Below the pieces are notes generated by a model. That model ran no database searches and was not told where the DNA came from. It worked only from the letters and a program-made list of their open reading frames with translations. From JAFGWO01 sp965603295 (GTDB lineage: Bacteria; BMS3Abin14), in assembly GCA_965603295.1 (NCBI GenBank), contig CBFDCL010000033.1, positions 1-21,413 on the forward strand: a stretch of 21,413 bases of DNA, given 5' to 3'. Both the position numbers and the translations under genes were made by a program. Positions 6,550 to 13,966 of this stretch are shown here, piece by piece (the first letter of the stretch is position 1; each line of letters begins with the position of its first letter).

Positions 6550-7587
6550 TATTATTTTTTCCCCTTCCCCGAACATCCCGATCCTCCAGAGGGGGATTCT
6601 AGCTTCGGCCATCAGCCGTTCCAGGTCCCCGGCGTGGTGCGGGTTAACGGCCATCAGGAGGCCCCCTGACGTCTGGGGGTCGAAGAGGGGGAACAGCTTT
6701 TCCTCCGGGATGCCTTTTGCCTCAACATATTCGGCCAGGTGGTCCCGGTTCCTGTATGCCCCGGCGGGGATCAGCCCCATGTCAACCAGGCCGGGTATGC
6801 CCGGTATCAGGGGGATGGAGGCGAGGTCCAGCACGGCCCCGAGGTTGGCTCCCTTGCACATCTCCCGAAGGTGGCCCAGGAGGCCGAAACCGGTCACGTC
6901 GGTGGCCGAGGTCACACCAGCCTTTGTCATGACGGCTGAGGCGGGTCCGTTGGAGGCTTTCATCCCTTCCACGAAATCGGCCTGAAGCTCCACGGGGAAC
7001 ATTTCCCCCTTGATTGCCGTTGAGGCGATGCCCGTCCCGAGGGGTTTCGTAAGGTAGATAAGGTCCCGGGCGACGGCCCCCGAATTGGTCACGATTCTCC
7101 CGGGGTGAACAATCCCCGTGACGGAGAGGCCAAACTTGATCTCGGGATCCTCGAGGGTGTGTCCCCCGAGCATGGCGCACGATGCCTCCTTGAGGGCCGC
7201 CGAGGCACCTTCCAGGATCATGGAGGCCCCTTCCACGGGAAGGATGCACGACTCGAAAGCCAGGAAGGTCAGGGCTGTAAGGGGTATGCCGCCCATTGCG
7301 TAGACGTCCGACAGGGCGTTTGTGGCTGCGATGTATCCGAAATCCACGGGATCGTCCACGATGGGGGTGATCACGTCGAGGGTCTGAACCAGGGCGGTGT
7401 CGTCGTCGAGACGGTAGACCCCGGCGTCTTCGGACGTTTCCAGCCCCACCAGCATTCGTTCGTCGGGGACCGCCTGGGACCAGAGAGGGCCGAGTAGCAT
7501 TGAAAGGTCGCCCGGACCCAGTTTGGCCGCTCAGCCAGCTGCTTTGACCATCGAGGTCAGCCTGTAAATATCCTTACGCTTTTTCAT
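6538..7587 (-). CDS. selD: Selenide, water dikinase SelD, selenocysteine-containing
   Basis: SelD makes selenophosphate from selenide and ATP, the selenium donor for Sec-tRNA and selenouridine. The frame visible without recoding starts at 7500 and lacks the catalytic N-terminus. Reading through the TGA at 7531-7533 restores it: MKKRKDIYRLTSMVKAAG-U-AAKLGPGDLS, with U19 and K22 spaced like the catalytic Cys17/Lys20 of E. coli SelD. Total is 349 residues, the usual family length. Later motifs include LVQTLDVITPIVDDP, FGYIAATNALSDVYAMGG, GGHTLEDPEIKFGLSVTG, TDVTGFGLLGHL and DPQTSGGLL. The ATG at 7585-7587 follows AGAAGAAG at a loose distance. yedF ends 37 bp upstream, so the two form a selenium operon. 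The alternative, a truncated or pseudogenised SelD, is unlikely because the sequence on both sides of the TGA is conserved and in frame. Confidence 0.93.
7505..7519 (-). promoter_or_regulatory. Possible bacterial SECIS hairpin in selD
   Basis: In selD sense, the RNA starting 12 nt after the UGA can fold as GGGUC, loop CGGGC, GACCU, a 5-bp stem with one G-U pair and a G at the second loop position. Bacterial SECIS elements sit just downstream of the UGA with a G early in a small apical loop. GGCC at 7525-7528 can also pair with GGCC at 7488-7491 to give an outer stem. The fold was read by eye and not computed. Confidence 0.4.
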
Positions 7588-7600
7588 GTATTTTGACTTC

Positions 7601-7621
7601 TTCTGAATTCTGATTTCTGTT
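7601..7621. repeat. Three TTCTGAN heptamers between yedF and selD
   Basis: TTCTGAA (7601), TTCTGAT (7608) and TTCTGTT (7615) fill most of the 37-bp yedF-selD gap and begin 3 bp after the yedF stop codon in sense orientation. Confidence 0.7.
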
Positions 7622-7624
7622 TTT

Positions 7625-8203
7625 TCACAGCCTGATAACGCTGGATGCGGCAAGCATGGCTCCCTGGATGTCGTACATGTTCGAGACCATGCCCACGGCC
7701 AGTTTCTCCTTAAGGCCGAAAAAATCAAGACATGTGCCGCAGACCAGCATCTCAGAGCCCCTGTCGATCATGGCTTCCAGGGTTTGAACCATCGGGGAGC
7801 CCTCCACGGCAAGCCTGACGCCGGCGTTCATGAGGAGGATCATGTCCGGGGTTTTTTCCTGTTCCGCCAGGGTGCTGATGAACCCCTCCATAAGGATCTT
7901 CCCGAGCTTCTCGTCCCCCCTTCCCAGAAGGTCGTCGGCGATGAGGACCACCGGCGGCGCAGCCTGCGCTGTTACAGGTTCCCCTCCGGGCGCGGTGATA
8001 ACGAGGCGGTAGACGCCGGTTTCGGTCTCCTCGGCATCGACCCTCGCCCCCTTTGTCTCGGCGAAACGGCGGACGTTTTCCCTGCTGGCCTCGGAATCCA
8101 CGTCCACCGCGACGGCGCCTCCCTCCTCCAGGTTTTCCAGGGCCTTTTTCGTCCGGATCACGGGCCCGGGGCAGGAAAGGCCTCTGCAGTCTATGGTCTC
8201 CAT
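7625..8203 (-). CDS. yedF: Sulfurtransferase-like selenium metabolism protein YedF
   Basis: The 192-residue protein has an N-terminal TusA-like domain, METIDCRGLSCPGPV, with the characteristic Cys-Pro (C11) and a further Cys at 6. A C-terminal DsrE-like domain follows, with VVLIADDLLGRGDEKLG (about residues 85-101) and a second Cys pair in EMLVCGTCLDFFGL (C155, C158). YedF of this two-domain type is found beside selD in selenium-using bacteria and is thought to handle or deliver selenium; its exact reaction is not settled. The ATG at 8201-8203 is preceded by GGAGG at 7 nt. A longer open frame to 8245 lacks a ribosome site. selD follows 37 bp downstream on the same strand, so the two are probably co-transcribed. 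Confidence 0.93.
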   Translation of the reverse strand: METIDCRGLSCPGPVIRTKKALENLEEGGAVAVDVDSEASRENVRRFAETKGARVDAEETETGVYRLVITAPGGEPVTAQAAPPVVLIADDLLGRGDEKLGKILMEGFISTLAEQEKTPDMILLMNAGVRLAVEGSPMVQTLEAMIDRGSEMLVCGTCLDFFGLKEKLAVGMVSNMYDIQGAMLAASSVIRL

Positions 8204-8375
8204 GGCACAGCCTCCATACACGGGAGAATCAATTGAAACAGTCAATAAGATCTATTGGTAACACAAACAGAAGACCTTTGGCAATTGTGAGAAAATACGG
8301 CGGGCGGCCGGTGTTTTTCCCCGCGTGCCGCATGCAAAAAAAATAAAAAATTTTTTCCCAGAAAATTCTGTACAC

Positions 8376-8391
8376 CTCCCATATATTGTGC
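8376..8391. promoter_or_regulatory. NrdR box 1 upstream of nrdJ
   Basis: CTCCCATATATTGTGC matches the published NrdR box pattern acaCwAtATaTwGtgt at nearly all of its core positions (C-C-ATATAT-TGTG). NrdR is the ATP/dATP-sensing repressor of ribonucleotide reductase genes. A second box lies 31 bp downstream. Confidence 0.75.
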
Positions 8392-8406
8392 TACTTTTTT
8401 TAGAAA

Positions 8407-8422
8407 ATACCATATATAGGAT
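8407..8422. promoter_or_regulatory. NrdR box 2 upstream of nrdJ
   Basis: ATACCATATATAGGAT has the same C-C-ATATAT-AG core. Start-to-start distance to box 1 is 31 bp, three helical turns, which is how paired NrdR boxes are usually arranged. A possible promoter overlaps both boxes: TTGTGC (8386-8391) and TACCAT (8408-8413) with a 16-bp spacer. Repressor binding would block it. Confidence 0.72.
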
Positions 8423-8472
8423 TCATTCTTTTATTTTTCCTTTTATAAATCAACGAGTTTTCGGAGGGAGCC

Positions 8473-10836
8473 ATGTCCATAAGCAAGACGGGGGACGCTC
8501 ATCCTGATTCCGGCAAAAAACAGGAAACCCTGGATTTTGGTTCGACCCTGGAACCTGCTGAACTTTCTGACAATGCCCGTGTCGTCCTTACAAAAAGATA
8601 CCTTAAAAGGGATTCGGAGGGAGAGCCCTGCGAAAGCCCTGAAGACCTTTTCGTGAGGGTAGCGGAGAATATTGCCCAGGCCGAGGAAAAGTTCGGAGCC
8701 TCGGAGGAGCAGGTCCGGGAAACCCGGGAGCTCTATTTCAACCTCATGGCCTCCCTGAGTTTTCTGCCGAACTCCCCCACCCTGATGAACGCCGGAAGGG
8801 AGCTTCAGCAGCTCTCCGCCTGTTTTGTCCTTCCCGTCGGTGATTCCATGGAGAGCATCTTCGACGCGGTGAAGCACACGGCGATGATCCACAAAAGCGG
8901 CGGGGGAACCGGGTTCTCCTTCAGCCGCCTGCGGCCCGGGAAGGATGTGGTCAAGTCCACATCGGGGGTCTCGTCTGGTCCCATCTCCTTCATGAAGGTC
9001 TTCAACCAGGCCACCGAGGTGATCAAACAGGGGGGGACCCGGCGCGGGGCCAACATGGGGATTCTCAGGGTTGACCACCCCGACATCCTTACTTTCATCC
9101 GCTGCAAAGAGCAGAACGACCAACTCAACAACTTCAACATCTCCGTGGCCCTCACCGAGGAGTTCATGAAGGCGGTGGCCGAAGACGGGCAGGAATACCC
9201 GCTCATCAACCCCCGCACGGGCGAGGAGGAGGAGAATCTCAACGCGCGGGAAGTTTTCAAACTCATCGTCGAAAAAGCCCACCAGAACGGCGAACCGGGC
9301 ATCATTTTCCTCGACCGCATCAACCGGGACAACCCCACCCCGGAACTGGGGGAGATCGAGAGCACGAATCCATGCGGCGAACAACCGCTGCTCCCATACG
9401 AGTCGTGCAACCTGGGGTCGATCAACCTGGCCAGGATGCTCCGGGTCGACGGCAACCGTGTTTCCATTGATTATGACAAGCTCGGCCGTGTGATCGAGCA
9501 TTCGGTCCGTTTCCTTGACAACGTCATCGAGATGAACCGGTACCCTCTAAAGCAGATCGAGGAGATGACGAAAACGAACCGCAAAATCGGTCTCGGCATC
9601 ATGGGGTGGGCCGACCTGCTGTTCCGTCTTGGGATCCCGTATAACTCCGAGGAGGCCGTGGCCCTCGGTGAGAAGATAATGAACTTTCTGCAGGAGAAAA
9701 GCCGGAAGGCTTCTCAGGCCCTTGCCGGGGAGCGGGGTCCCTTCCCGGCCTACAAGGGGAGTGCCCTTGACCTTCCGGGGCGTCCTCCCATGAGGAACGC
9801 CACGGTCACGACCATCGCCCCCACGGGCACCATCAGCATCATAGCGAACACGACGAGCGGGATCGAACCGCTGTTTGCCGTGGCCTTCCAGAGGAACGTT
9901 CTGGACAACCAGAGGCTGGTGGAGGTTCACCCCTACTTCAGCGAAGTGGCCCAGAGGGAAGGCTTTTACAGCGAGGAACTGATGGAGCGGATCGCCGAGG
10001 AGGGTTCCATCCAGCACATCCCGGGCATTCCCGATTGGGTCAAGAAGGTGTTCGTTACGGCCCACGATGTGAGTCCCGAGTGGCACGTGAGGATGCAGGG
10101 GGCCTTCCAGAAGAACACCGACAACGCCGTTTCCAAGACGGTGAACTTCCACCGGGAAGCCACCGTGAAGGACATCGAAGAGGTCTACCTCCTGGCTTAC
10201 GAACTGGGGTGTAAGGGAGTCACTGTTTACCGGGACGGAAGCCGGGACGAACAGGTCCTTTCCTTCGGGGCGCCCTCGGCCGAGATCGGTACCGGGGAAC
10301 CCAACGAGGCTATTCTGCCGAAGCCGCGCCCTCGCCCGTCCATGACCCAGGGGATGACCATCAAGATGAAGACCGGCTGCGGGAACCTTTACGTCACGAT
10401 CAACGAGGATGAGAAAGGGTTGTGCGAGGTCTTTACCCAGATGGGGAAAGCGGGGGGGTGCGCTGCTTCCCAGTCCGAATCGGTCAGCCGCATGATCTCC
10501 CTGGCCCTCCGGTCGGGCATCGAGGTGGAGGCTGTCCTCAGGCAGCTCTCGGGCATCCGGTGTCCTTCACCCCTCTGGCAGAACGGAGAAATGATCCTCT
10601 CGTGTTCGGATGCCATCGCCAAGGCCCTGAGACAATATGACGAGGTCCGGCGCGAAAGGGGAAATGAGCCCTCAAAGGTCGTTGATTTTCCGTCCGAGGG
10701 AATGAAAAAGAAGAACCCCGACATCGATGATCTCATCACCTCGGTGGGACGTCTTTGCCCCGACTGCAACGGTACCCTTGATTTTGCGGAGGGTTGCGCC
10801 ACCTGCCATTCTTGCGGATACTCGAAGTGCAACTGA
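8473..10836 (+). CDS. nrdJ: Adenosylcobalamin-dependent (class II) ribonucleoside-diphosphate reductase
   Basis: The 787-residue enzyme reduces ribonucleotides to deoxyribonucleotides using a B12-derived radical and does not need oxygen. Landmarks in order are LMNAGRELQQLSACFVLP (first redox Cys, C117), KSGGGTGFSFSRLRPGKD (141-158), NPCGEQPLLPYESCNLGSIN (radical Cys C301 in N-x-C-x-E, second redox Cys C312), and APTGTISIIANTTSGIEPLFA. A TSCPD-type domain near 625-720 begins MKTGCGNLYVTINEDEKG. The C-terminal tail has six Cys (762, 765, 775, 778, 781, 786), combining a zinc ribbon with the shuttle cysteines that re-reduce the active site. The start ATG has GGAGG 5 nt upstream. It is monocistronic by position, behind two NrdR boxes, with thioredoxin encoded nearby as a plausible reductant. 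Confidence 0.96.
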   Translation: MSISKTGDAHPDSGKKQETLDFGSTLEPAELSDNARVVLTKRYLKRDSEGEPCESPEDLFVRVAENIAQAEEKFGASEEQVRETRELYFNLMASLSFLPNSPTLMNAGRELQQLSACFVLPVGDSMESIFDAVKHTAMIHKSGGGTGFSFSRLRPGKDVVKSTSGVSSGPISFMKVFNQATEVIKQGGTRRGANMGILRVDHPDILTFIRCKEQNDQLNNFNISVALTEEFMKAVAEDGQEYPLINPRTGEEEENLNAREVFKLIVEKAHQNGEPGIIFLDRINRDNPTPELGEIESTNPCGEQPLLPYESCNLGSINLARMLRVDGNRVSIDYDKLGRVIEHSVRFLDNVIEMNRYPLKQIEEMTKTNRKIGLGIMGWADLLFRLGIPYNSEEAVALGEKIMNFLQEKSRKASQALAGERGPFPAYKGSALDLPGRPPMRNATVTTIAPTGTISIIANTTSGIEPLFAVAFQRNVLDNQRLVEVHPYFSEVAQREGFYSEELMERIAEEGSIQHIPGIPDWVKKVFVTAHDVSPEWHVRMQGAFQKNTDNAVSKTVNFHREATVKDIEEVYLLAYELGCKGVTVYRDGSRDEQVLSFGAPSAEIGTGEPNEAILPKPRPRPSMTQGMTIKMKTGCGNLYVTINEDEKGLCEVFTQMGKAGGCAASQSESVSRMISLALRSGIEVEAVLRQLSGIRCPSPLWQNGEMILSCSDAIAKALRQYDEVRRERGNEPSKVVDFPSEGMKKKNPDIDDLITSVGRLCPDCNGTLDFAEGCATCHSCGYSKCN

Positions 10837-10850
10837 GAACAGGGTCTTAA

Positions 10851-10871
10851 GTCCAAAGCCCAAAGGCCAAA
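10851..10871 (+). repeat. Heptamer array GTCCAAA/GCCCAAA/GGCCAAA
   Basis: Three consecutive 7-bp units start 14 bp after the nrdJ stop. They are the complement type of the CTTTGGG array at 11036-11063 in the same gap, so the two form an inverted pair about 165 bp apart. Confidence 0.8.
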
Positions 10872-11035
10872 GAAAGGGAACCGGGGGTTTTTCCTGAAGT
10901 AACATCCTCCTGTTTTTTCAGAAAACTCAATTAAAGGTTTTTCTGCCCCACCCTGTGGCTGCGGCACCAGTTTCCTGGTGAAACCGTGACGATGTTCAGT
11001 ATTGGATATGTCCGGATTCGATTCTCCGGGTTTTT

Positions 11036-11063
11036 CCCTTTGGGTTTTGGACTTTGGTCCTTG
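11036..11063 (+). repeat. Heptamer array of the CTTTGGG type
   Basis: Four consecutive 7-bp units, CCCTTTG, GGTTTTG, GACTTTG and GTCCTTG, are inverted relative to the array at 10851-10871. Confidence 0.8.
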
Positions 11064-11177
11064 GGCTCCGTATTTATTCCCGATCCCAAATTACGGTTGA
11101 CTTTTGTGGGGATGGAGGTTATGCAGACCCTGTTTGCATCTGACTTGAACTAGAACTTTTCGAAGGAGGTGACTGCC

Positions 11178-11348
11178 TTGGCTTACGTGATTACTGAAGA
11201 ATGCACCGGTTGTGGAAGCTGTATCGACTCGTGTCCCGTGGATGCCATCAGCGAGGGGGAGATTTACGTCATCGACGCTGAACTTTGCACCGATTGTGGC
11301 GAGTGTGCCGAGACCTGCCCCGTGGAAGCCATTCAGCCTGGCGAATAG
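11178..11348 (+). CDS. Small 2[4Fe-4S] ferredoxin
   Basis: The 56-residue protein begins (M)AYVITEECTGCGSC. It has two clostridial-type cluster motifs, C9-x2-C12-x2-C15-x3-C19-P and C37-x2-C40-x2-C43-x3-C47-P, with the internal symmetry of bacterial 8Fe ferredoxins. It is a cytoplasmic low-potential electron carrier. The start is TTG (11178-11180), supported by a strong AAGGAGG (11163-11169) 8 nt upstream and by alignment of the following AYVI with ferredoxin N-termini. The partner enzyme is not evident from the neighbours. A strong bidirectional terminator follows 22 bp after the stop, so it is probably transcribed alone. Confidence 0.95.
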   Translation: MAYVITEECTGCGSCIDSCPVDAISEGEIYVIDAELCTDCGECAETCPVEAIQPGE

Positions 11349-11365
11349 TTGATCATGTCTTCAAT

Positions 11366-11398
11366 AAAAAGGGCGGCCTTTTGGGGCCGCCCTTTTTT
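11366..11398. terminator. Bidirectional intrinsic terminator between ferredoxin and zinc-ribbon gene
   Basis: An 8-bp stem GGGCGGCC (11371-11378) and GGCCGCCC (11385-11392) with loop TTTTGG is flanked by A5 and T6. It serves the plus-strand ferredoxin and the convergent minus-strand zinc-ribbon gene. A smaller hairpin, GCCGGC-TAACT-GCCGGC (11406-11422), lies between it and the zinc-ribbon stop. Confidence 0.93.
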
Positions 11399-11432
11399 AT
11401 TAGATGCCGGCTAACTGCCGGCTCGTGTTCTA

Positions 11433-11621
11433 TCAGCCTCCGCCGTAACTTAAATTGCATGAAGTCAGCAGCTCCGCGCCGGTCAATTTTCTGATCTTTT
11501 CCAGATCCGCACCGCAGGAAGGACAGGGTATGGGAAGATGCTCTTCTTGGTCCGAGATCATCTGGGCGTACTGAAGGCCACAGGATGGACATTTCAGCTC
11601 ATGGATGGAATAACCGCTCAT
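11433..11621 (-). CDS. Small zinc-ribbon protein of unknown function
   Basis: The 62-residue protein has two CPSC knuckles, C11-P-S-C14 and C33-P-S-C36, spaced like a zinc ribbon, and a lone C55 in the tail TSCNLSYGGG. It resembles the short FmdB-like or rubredoxin-like putative regulators in layout, but I cannot assign it to a named family. The ATG at 11619-11621 has GGGAGG 9 nt upstream. It lies 34 bp downstream of trxA on the same strand and shares that promoter by position, which suggests a redox or metal-linked role only by association. Confidence 0.75.
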   Translation of the reverse strand: MSGYSIHELKCPSCGLQYAQMISDQEEHLPIPCPSCGADLEKIRKLTGAELLTSCNLSYGGG

Positions 11622-11655
11622 TGTATGGAACCTCCCGCCATTTCTCCTGGGTTAT

Positions 11656-11985
11656 TCATGTGTTCTTCTCGACCATCCCCTTGATCTGGGCGGCCTGAGA
11701 ACCGATGACCTGGTCCACGACGATGCCATCCTTAAACAGCATGATCGTGGGGATGCTCCTAATGCCATATTTTGAGGGCGTGGCCGGGTTGCCGTCGACG
11801 TCCACCTTAAACACCTTGATTTTAGAACCGTAAGTGTCCGCGATCTCATCAATGATGGGGGCAACCATGCGGCAGGGGGCACACCAGGCGGCCCAGAAGT
11901 CCACGAGGACGGGCTTATCTGCTTTGAGAACCTCATCTTCAAAGTTGGCATCGGTGACGGCTAACACGTTTTTACTCTCTGACAT
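11656..11985 (-). CDS. trxA: Thioredoxin
   Basis: The 109-residue protein is a cytoplasmic dithiol reductant for ribonucleotide reductase, peroxiredoxins and others. It shows the full thioredoxin pattern: KPVLVDFWAAWCAPCRMVAPIIDEIA with active-site Cys 35 and 38, VFKVDVDGNP, YGIRSIPTIMLFKDG with the cis-Pro, and a C-terminal helix. The active site is WCAPC where many thioredoxins have WCGPC; this variant is common and still functional. There is no signal peptide. GGAGG lies 7 nt upstream of the ATG at 11983-11985. A clear sigma-70-type promoter is placed at 12045-12073. The zinc-ribbon gene follows 34 bp downstream. Confidence 0.96.
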   Translation of the reverse strand: MSESKNVLAVTDANFEDEVLKADKPVLVDFWAAWCAPCRMVAPIIDEIADTYGSKIKVFKVDVDGNPATPSKYGIRSIPTIMLFKDGIVVDQVIGSQAAQIKGMVEKNT

Positions 11986-12044
11986 TGTTTATCCTCCTCG
12001 AATGAATCACCAATAATGGTGGTTGTTTCCCGTTTACGATGGTG

Positions 12045-12073
12045 ATACTAACCTTCCATTGGGGTCCTGTCAA
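12045..12073 (-). promoter_or_regulatory. Sigma-70-type promoter for trxA
   Basis: On the minus strand a perfect TTGACA (12068-12073) is followed after 17 bp by TAGTAT (12045-12050), giving a start about 50 nt before trxA. A small inverted repeat, CAATT-GTT-AATTG (12071-12083), overlaps the -35 and could be an operator. Confidence 0.65.
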
Positions 12074-12139
12074 TTGTTAATTGGAATATTAGAAAAAAAT
12101 AATAAACTTTATTCGGGTTTCCGGAGGTTGCCTTTCCCC

Positions 12140-12922
12140 ATGTCCCTACCGCCTCTTTCCAGGGAAAAACTGAAGATCCTGCGCTCAGCGGCATCCACGC
12201 GAATCCGGCGGCGCAAGAGGATATGCCTCGTCGAGGGGGAACGGGTACTGGAGGAGGCCAGGGCAAGCGGCTTTCTGGATTACCTGGTTTTTTCAGGAGA
12301 GGGGAGGGCGGCGGGCCGCATGGATCCAGACGCGGCGGGTTTCCCGGGAATCCCGGGCTTCACCTTGGATAGGGGGTCCTTTTCCAGATTGAGCGACGTG
12401 CGCGCGGGAACGGGGGTCATCGGGGCCGCCCGCATCCCTCCCGGGGGCGAATTCCCGACCCTCCTGAAGAGGAAGGACCCCTCGACCTTTGTGTTCCTGG
12501 ACGGTCTGCAGGAACCGGGAAATGTCGGGGGTGTCATCCGAACGGGCTGGGCGTTCGGGATCCAGGGCGTCCTGCTCGGAAAAGGGACGGCGGATCCGTT
12601 CAGCCCGAAAGGGGTGAGGACCTCCGCCGGGGGGGGGTTTCATCTTCCCCTGTATCACGGGATTTCCGAAGCGGACCTGGGGGAACTGGCGGAGTCCGGT
12701 TACACGATCTATCTTGCCCAGGCGGGGGGCGCCGACCTGGGTATCGTCCGGTTTGGCCCCCGTTCCATCCTGGCGCTGGGAAGCGAGGGTCACGGTTTCT
12801 CGAAAACCGTCCGGGCCATGGGACAACCTGTGAGCGTTCCCATGGTTCCCGGTGTCGATTCCCTGAACGTGGTCGTGGCGGGGTCGATTATTCTGGCGGA
12901 AATGATGAAAAGAAAAGTTTGA
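12140..12922 (+). CDS. SpoU/TrmH-family RNA 2'-O-methyltransferase
   Basis: The 260-residue protein methylates a ribose 2'-OH of rRNA or tRNA using SAM. The N-terminal part (ILRSAASTRIRRRKRICLVEGERVLEEA) resembles the substrate-binding domain of RlmB/TsnR-like members. The C-terminal knotted domain has all three SpoU motifs: FLDGLQEPGNVGGVIRTGWAF (motif 1, Asn and Arg), ILALGSEGHGFS (motif 2), and VPMVPGVDSLNVVVAGSIILAEM (motif 3). The exact target base cannot be read from the sequence. The ATG at 12140 has GGAGG 12 nt upstream, somewhat far; the open frame extends to 12023 but the extra residues are unlike the family. The stop codon lies inside a GTTTGA repeat array. Confidence 0.9.
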   Translation: MSLPPLSREKLKILRSAASTRIRRRKRICLVEGERVLEEARASGFLDYLVFSGEGRAAGRMDPDAAGFPGIPGFTLDRGSFSRLSDVRAGTGVIGAARIPPGGEFPTLLKRKDPSTFVFLDGLQEPGNVGGVIRTGWAFGIQGVLLGKGTADPFSPKGVRTSAGGGFHLPLYHGISEADLGELAESGYTIYLAQAGGADLGIVRFGPRSILALGSEGHGFSKTVRAMGQPVSVPMVPGVDSLNVVVAGSIILAEMMKRKV

Positions 12923-12952
12923 AAGTTTGAGGTTTGAAGTTTGGTATTTGGA
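12917..12952 (+). repeat. GTTTGA heptamer array containing the methyltransferase stop codon
   Basis: Five units run GTTTGAAA (8 bp), GTTTGAG, GTTTGAA, GTTTGGT and ATTTGGA. The TGA at 12920-12922 is part of the first unit. A second array in opposite orientation sits at the other end of the same gap (13164-13198). Confidence 0.85.
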
Positions 12953-13163
12953 GTTAAAAAGCGCAGTCATCGCGAACCGTTTCCCAAGTGAAGCGATCTC
13001 AGGGATGCCAAATGATGGAAGTCAGACGTTTGCGGTTGGAAGTGTGGCACTTAGATCTGGAATTAGTGGGTCGTGAGAGCCTGTCTTTATCGTTACAGCG
13101 AAAAATCCATGATCCTCATACCTGTTTTCTCCATTGCCCGTCGGTATACCGTAGTTTGAAACC

Positions 13164-13198
13164 CCAAACGTCAAAATTCTCAACTCTCAATCCTCAAC
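13164..13198 (-). repeat. Heptamer array containing the creatininase-family stop codon
   Basis: Plus-strand units are CCAAACG, TCAAAAT, TCTCAAC, TCTCAAT and CCTCAAC. In gene sense (minus) they read GTTGAGG, ATTGAGA, GTTGAGA and so on, and the stop TGA (13194-13196) falls within the first. The array is inverted relative to the one at 12917-12952. Confidence 0.85.
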
Positions 13199-13907
13199 CG
13201 GATTTAATGGTTTCCACAATCCCGGCCAGCGCCTGGGCCGTTATTTCCATGAGGAGCCGACCTTTTTCATCACTCGCCGCCCTGGGGTTGCCCCAGACCC
13301 CGCCGGGCCAGTAACGTTCCGGGTCGGGGACCACGATTCCCGGGCGGGGCTTGGGGTATTCCTCCTTGGGTAGTTCCCCGACATGGTCAGGATGCAGGAA
13401 AAGCATCCTGGACGTTTCGATCTCCCCCGCATGGCCGTCCCCGGGTGTCTCCAGAAGGCCGTCGGCTCCTTCCCTGACAAGATCCAGGTCGCACACAACC
13501 GCCAGCCTCAGGGAGGGATCCGTGTCCACGGCCATCTGGGCGGCTTCCCGGAGGGCTGACATGTGGATAGAGCCGGCGTGCCCGGAGAAAAGGATGATCC
13601 TGGTAAAACCCTGTCTTGAAAAGGAACGGATCAGGTCCCCTGCCAGGGATCTAAGTGTATTCCCGGTCAGGGTGATCGTTCCGGGGTGGTTCCTGGTGCT
13701 GCTGCACTGCCCATAGTGCACCGGAGGGGCTACGATGGCGGGCACGATCCGGGCGGCCATGAGGGCTACGGCATAAGCCTGTTGCGTATCGGTTGATAGG
13801 GGGAGGTGGGGGCCGTGCTGCTCCACCGTGCCGAACGGCACGATAACCGGGGTGTCCCCACCCTTCCGGGCCCTGATCTCCTCCATCGTCATCCACTGCA
13901 TCTCCAT
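13194..13907 (-). CDS. Creatininase-family amidohydrolase
   Basis: The 237-residue protein belongs to the metal-dependent creatininase/creatinine amidohydrolase family. Metal-binding signatures are visible: VPFGTVEQHGPHLPLSTDT (E29, H31 and D40 region), then ILFSGHAGSIHMSALREAA and a C-terminal GDGHAGEIETSRML with the late His and Glu. Family members include creatininase, the peptidase MftE of mycofactocin synthesis and riboflavin-pathway amide hydrolases, so the substrate cannot be assigned. No mycofactocin genes are present here. The ATG at 13905-13907 has AAGGAG 6 nt upstream. The neighbours are unrelated genes in divergent or convergent orientation, so it appears to be transcribed alone. 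Confidence 0.87.
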   Translation of the reverse strand: MEMQWMTMEEIRARKGGDTPVIVPFGTVEQHGPHLPLSTDTQQAYAVALMAARIVPAIVAPPVHYGQCSSTRNHPGTITLTGNTLRSLAGDLIRSFSRQGFTRIILFSGHAGSIHMSALREAAQMAVDTDPSLRLAVVCDLDLVREGADGLLETPGDGHAGEIETSRMLFLHPDHVGELPKEEYPKPRPGIVVPDPERYWPGGVWGNPRAASDEKGRLLMEITAQALAGIVETIKSG

Positions 13908-13966
13908 GGGAGACTCCTTTCCGGTTTCCGCCAGGGGCGGGGAGCCAATATATCATAGATAGTTCA

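Larger units (their letters stand above)
10837..11177. other. Gap between nrdJ and the ferredoxin gene
   Basis: These 341 bp hold no convincing gene. Each side carries a CCAAAG-type heptamer array, in opposite orientations (10851-10871 and 11036-11063). Between them is a small perfect hairpin, CACCAG-TTTC-CTGGTG (10965-10980), without a T-run. A 10-codon frame, ATG at 11121 to TAG at 11153, sits just before the ferredoxin, but its GGAGG is only 2 nt from the ATG. Confidence 0.6.

Noticed and set aside
6538..7500. selD as a truncated gene or pseudogene starting at 7500
   Set aside because: The residues upstream are in frame, conserved in character and restore the catalytic motif if TGA is read as selenocysteine.
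8443..9501. Open frame of 352 codons on the minus strand
   Set aside because: It is antisense to the ribonucleotide reductase and runs over its promoter; it has no recognisable protein features.
11121..11153. Ten-codon leader peptide before the ferredoxin (MQTLFASDLN)
   Set aside because: Its GGAGG is only 2 nt from the ATG and there is no attenuator structure between it and the ferredoxin.
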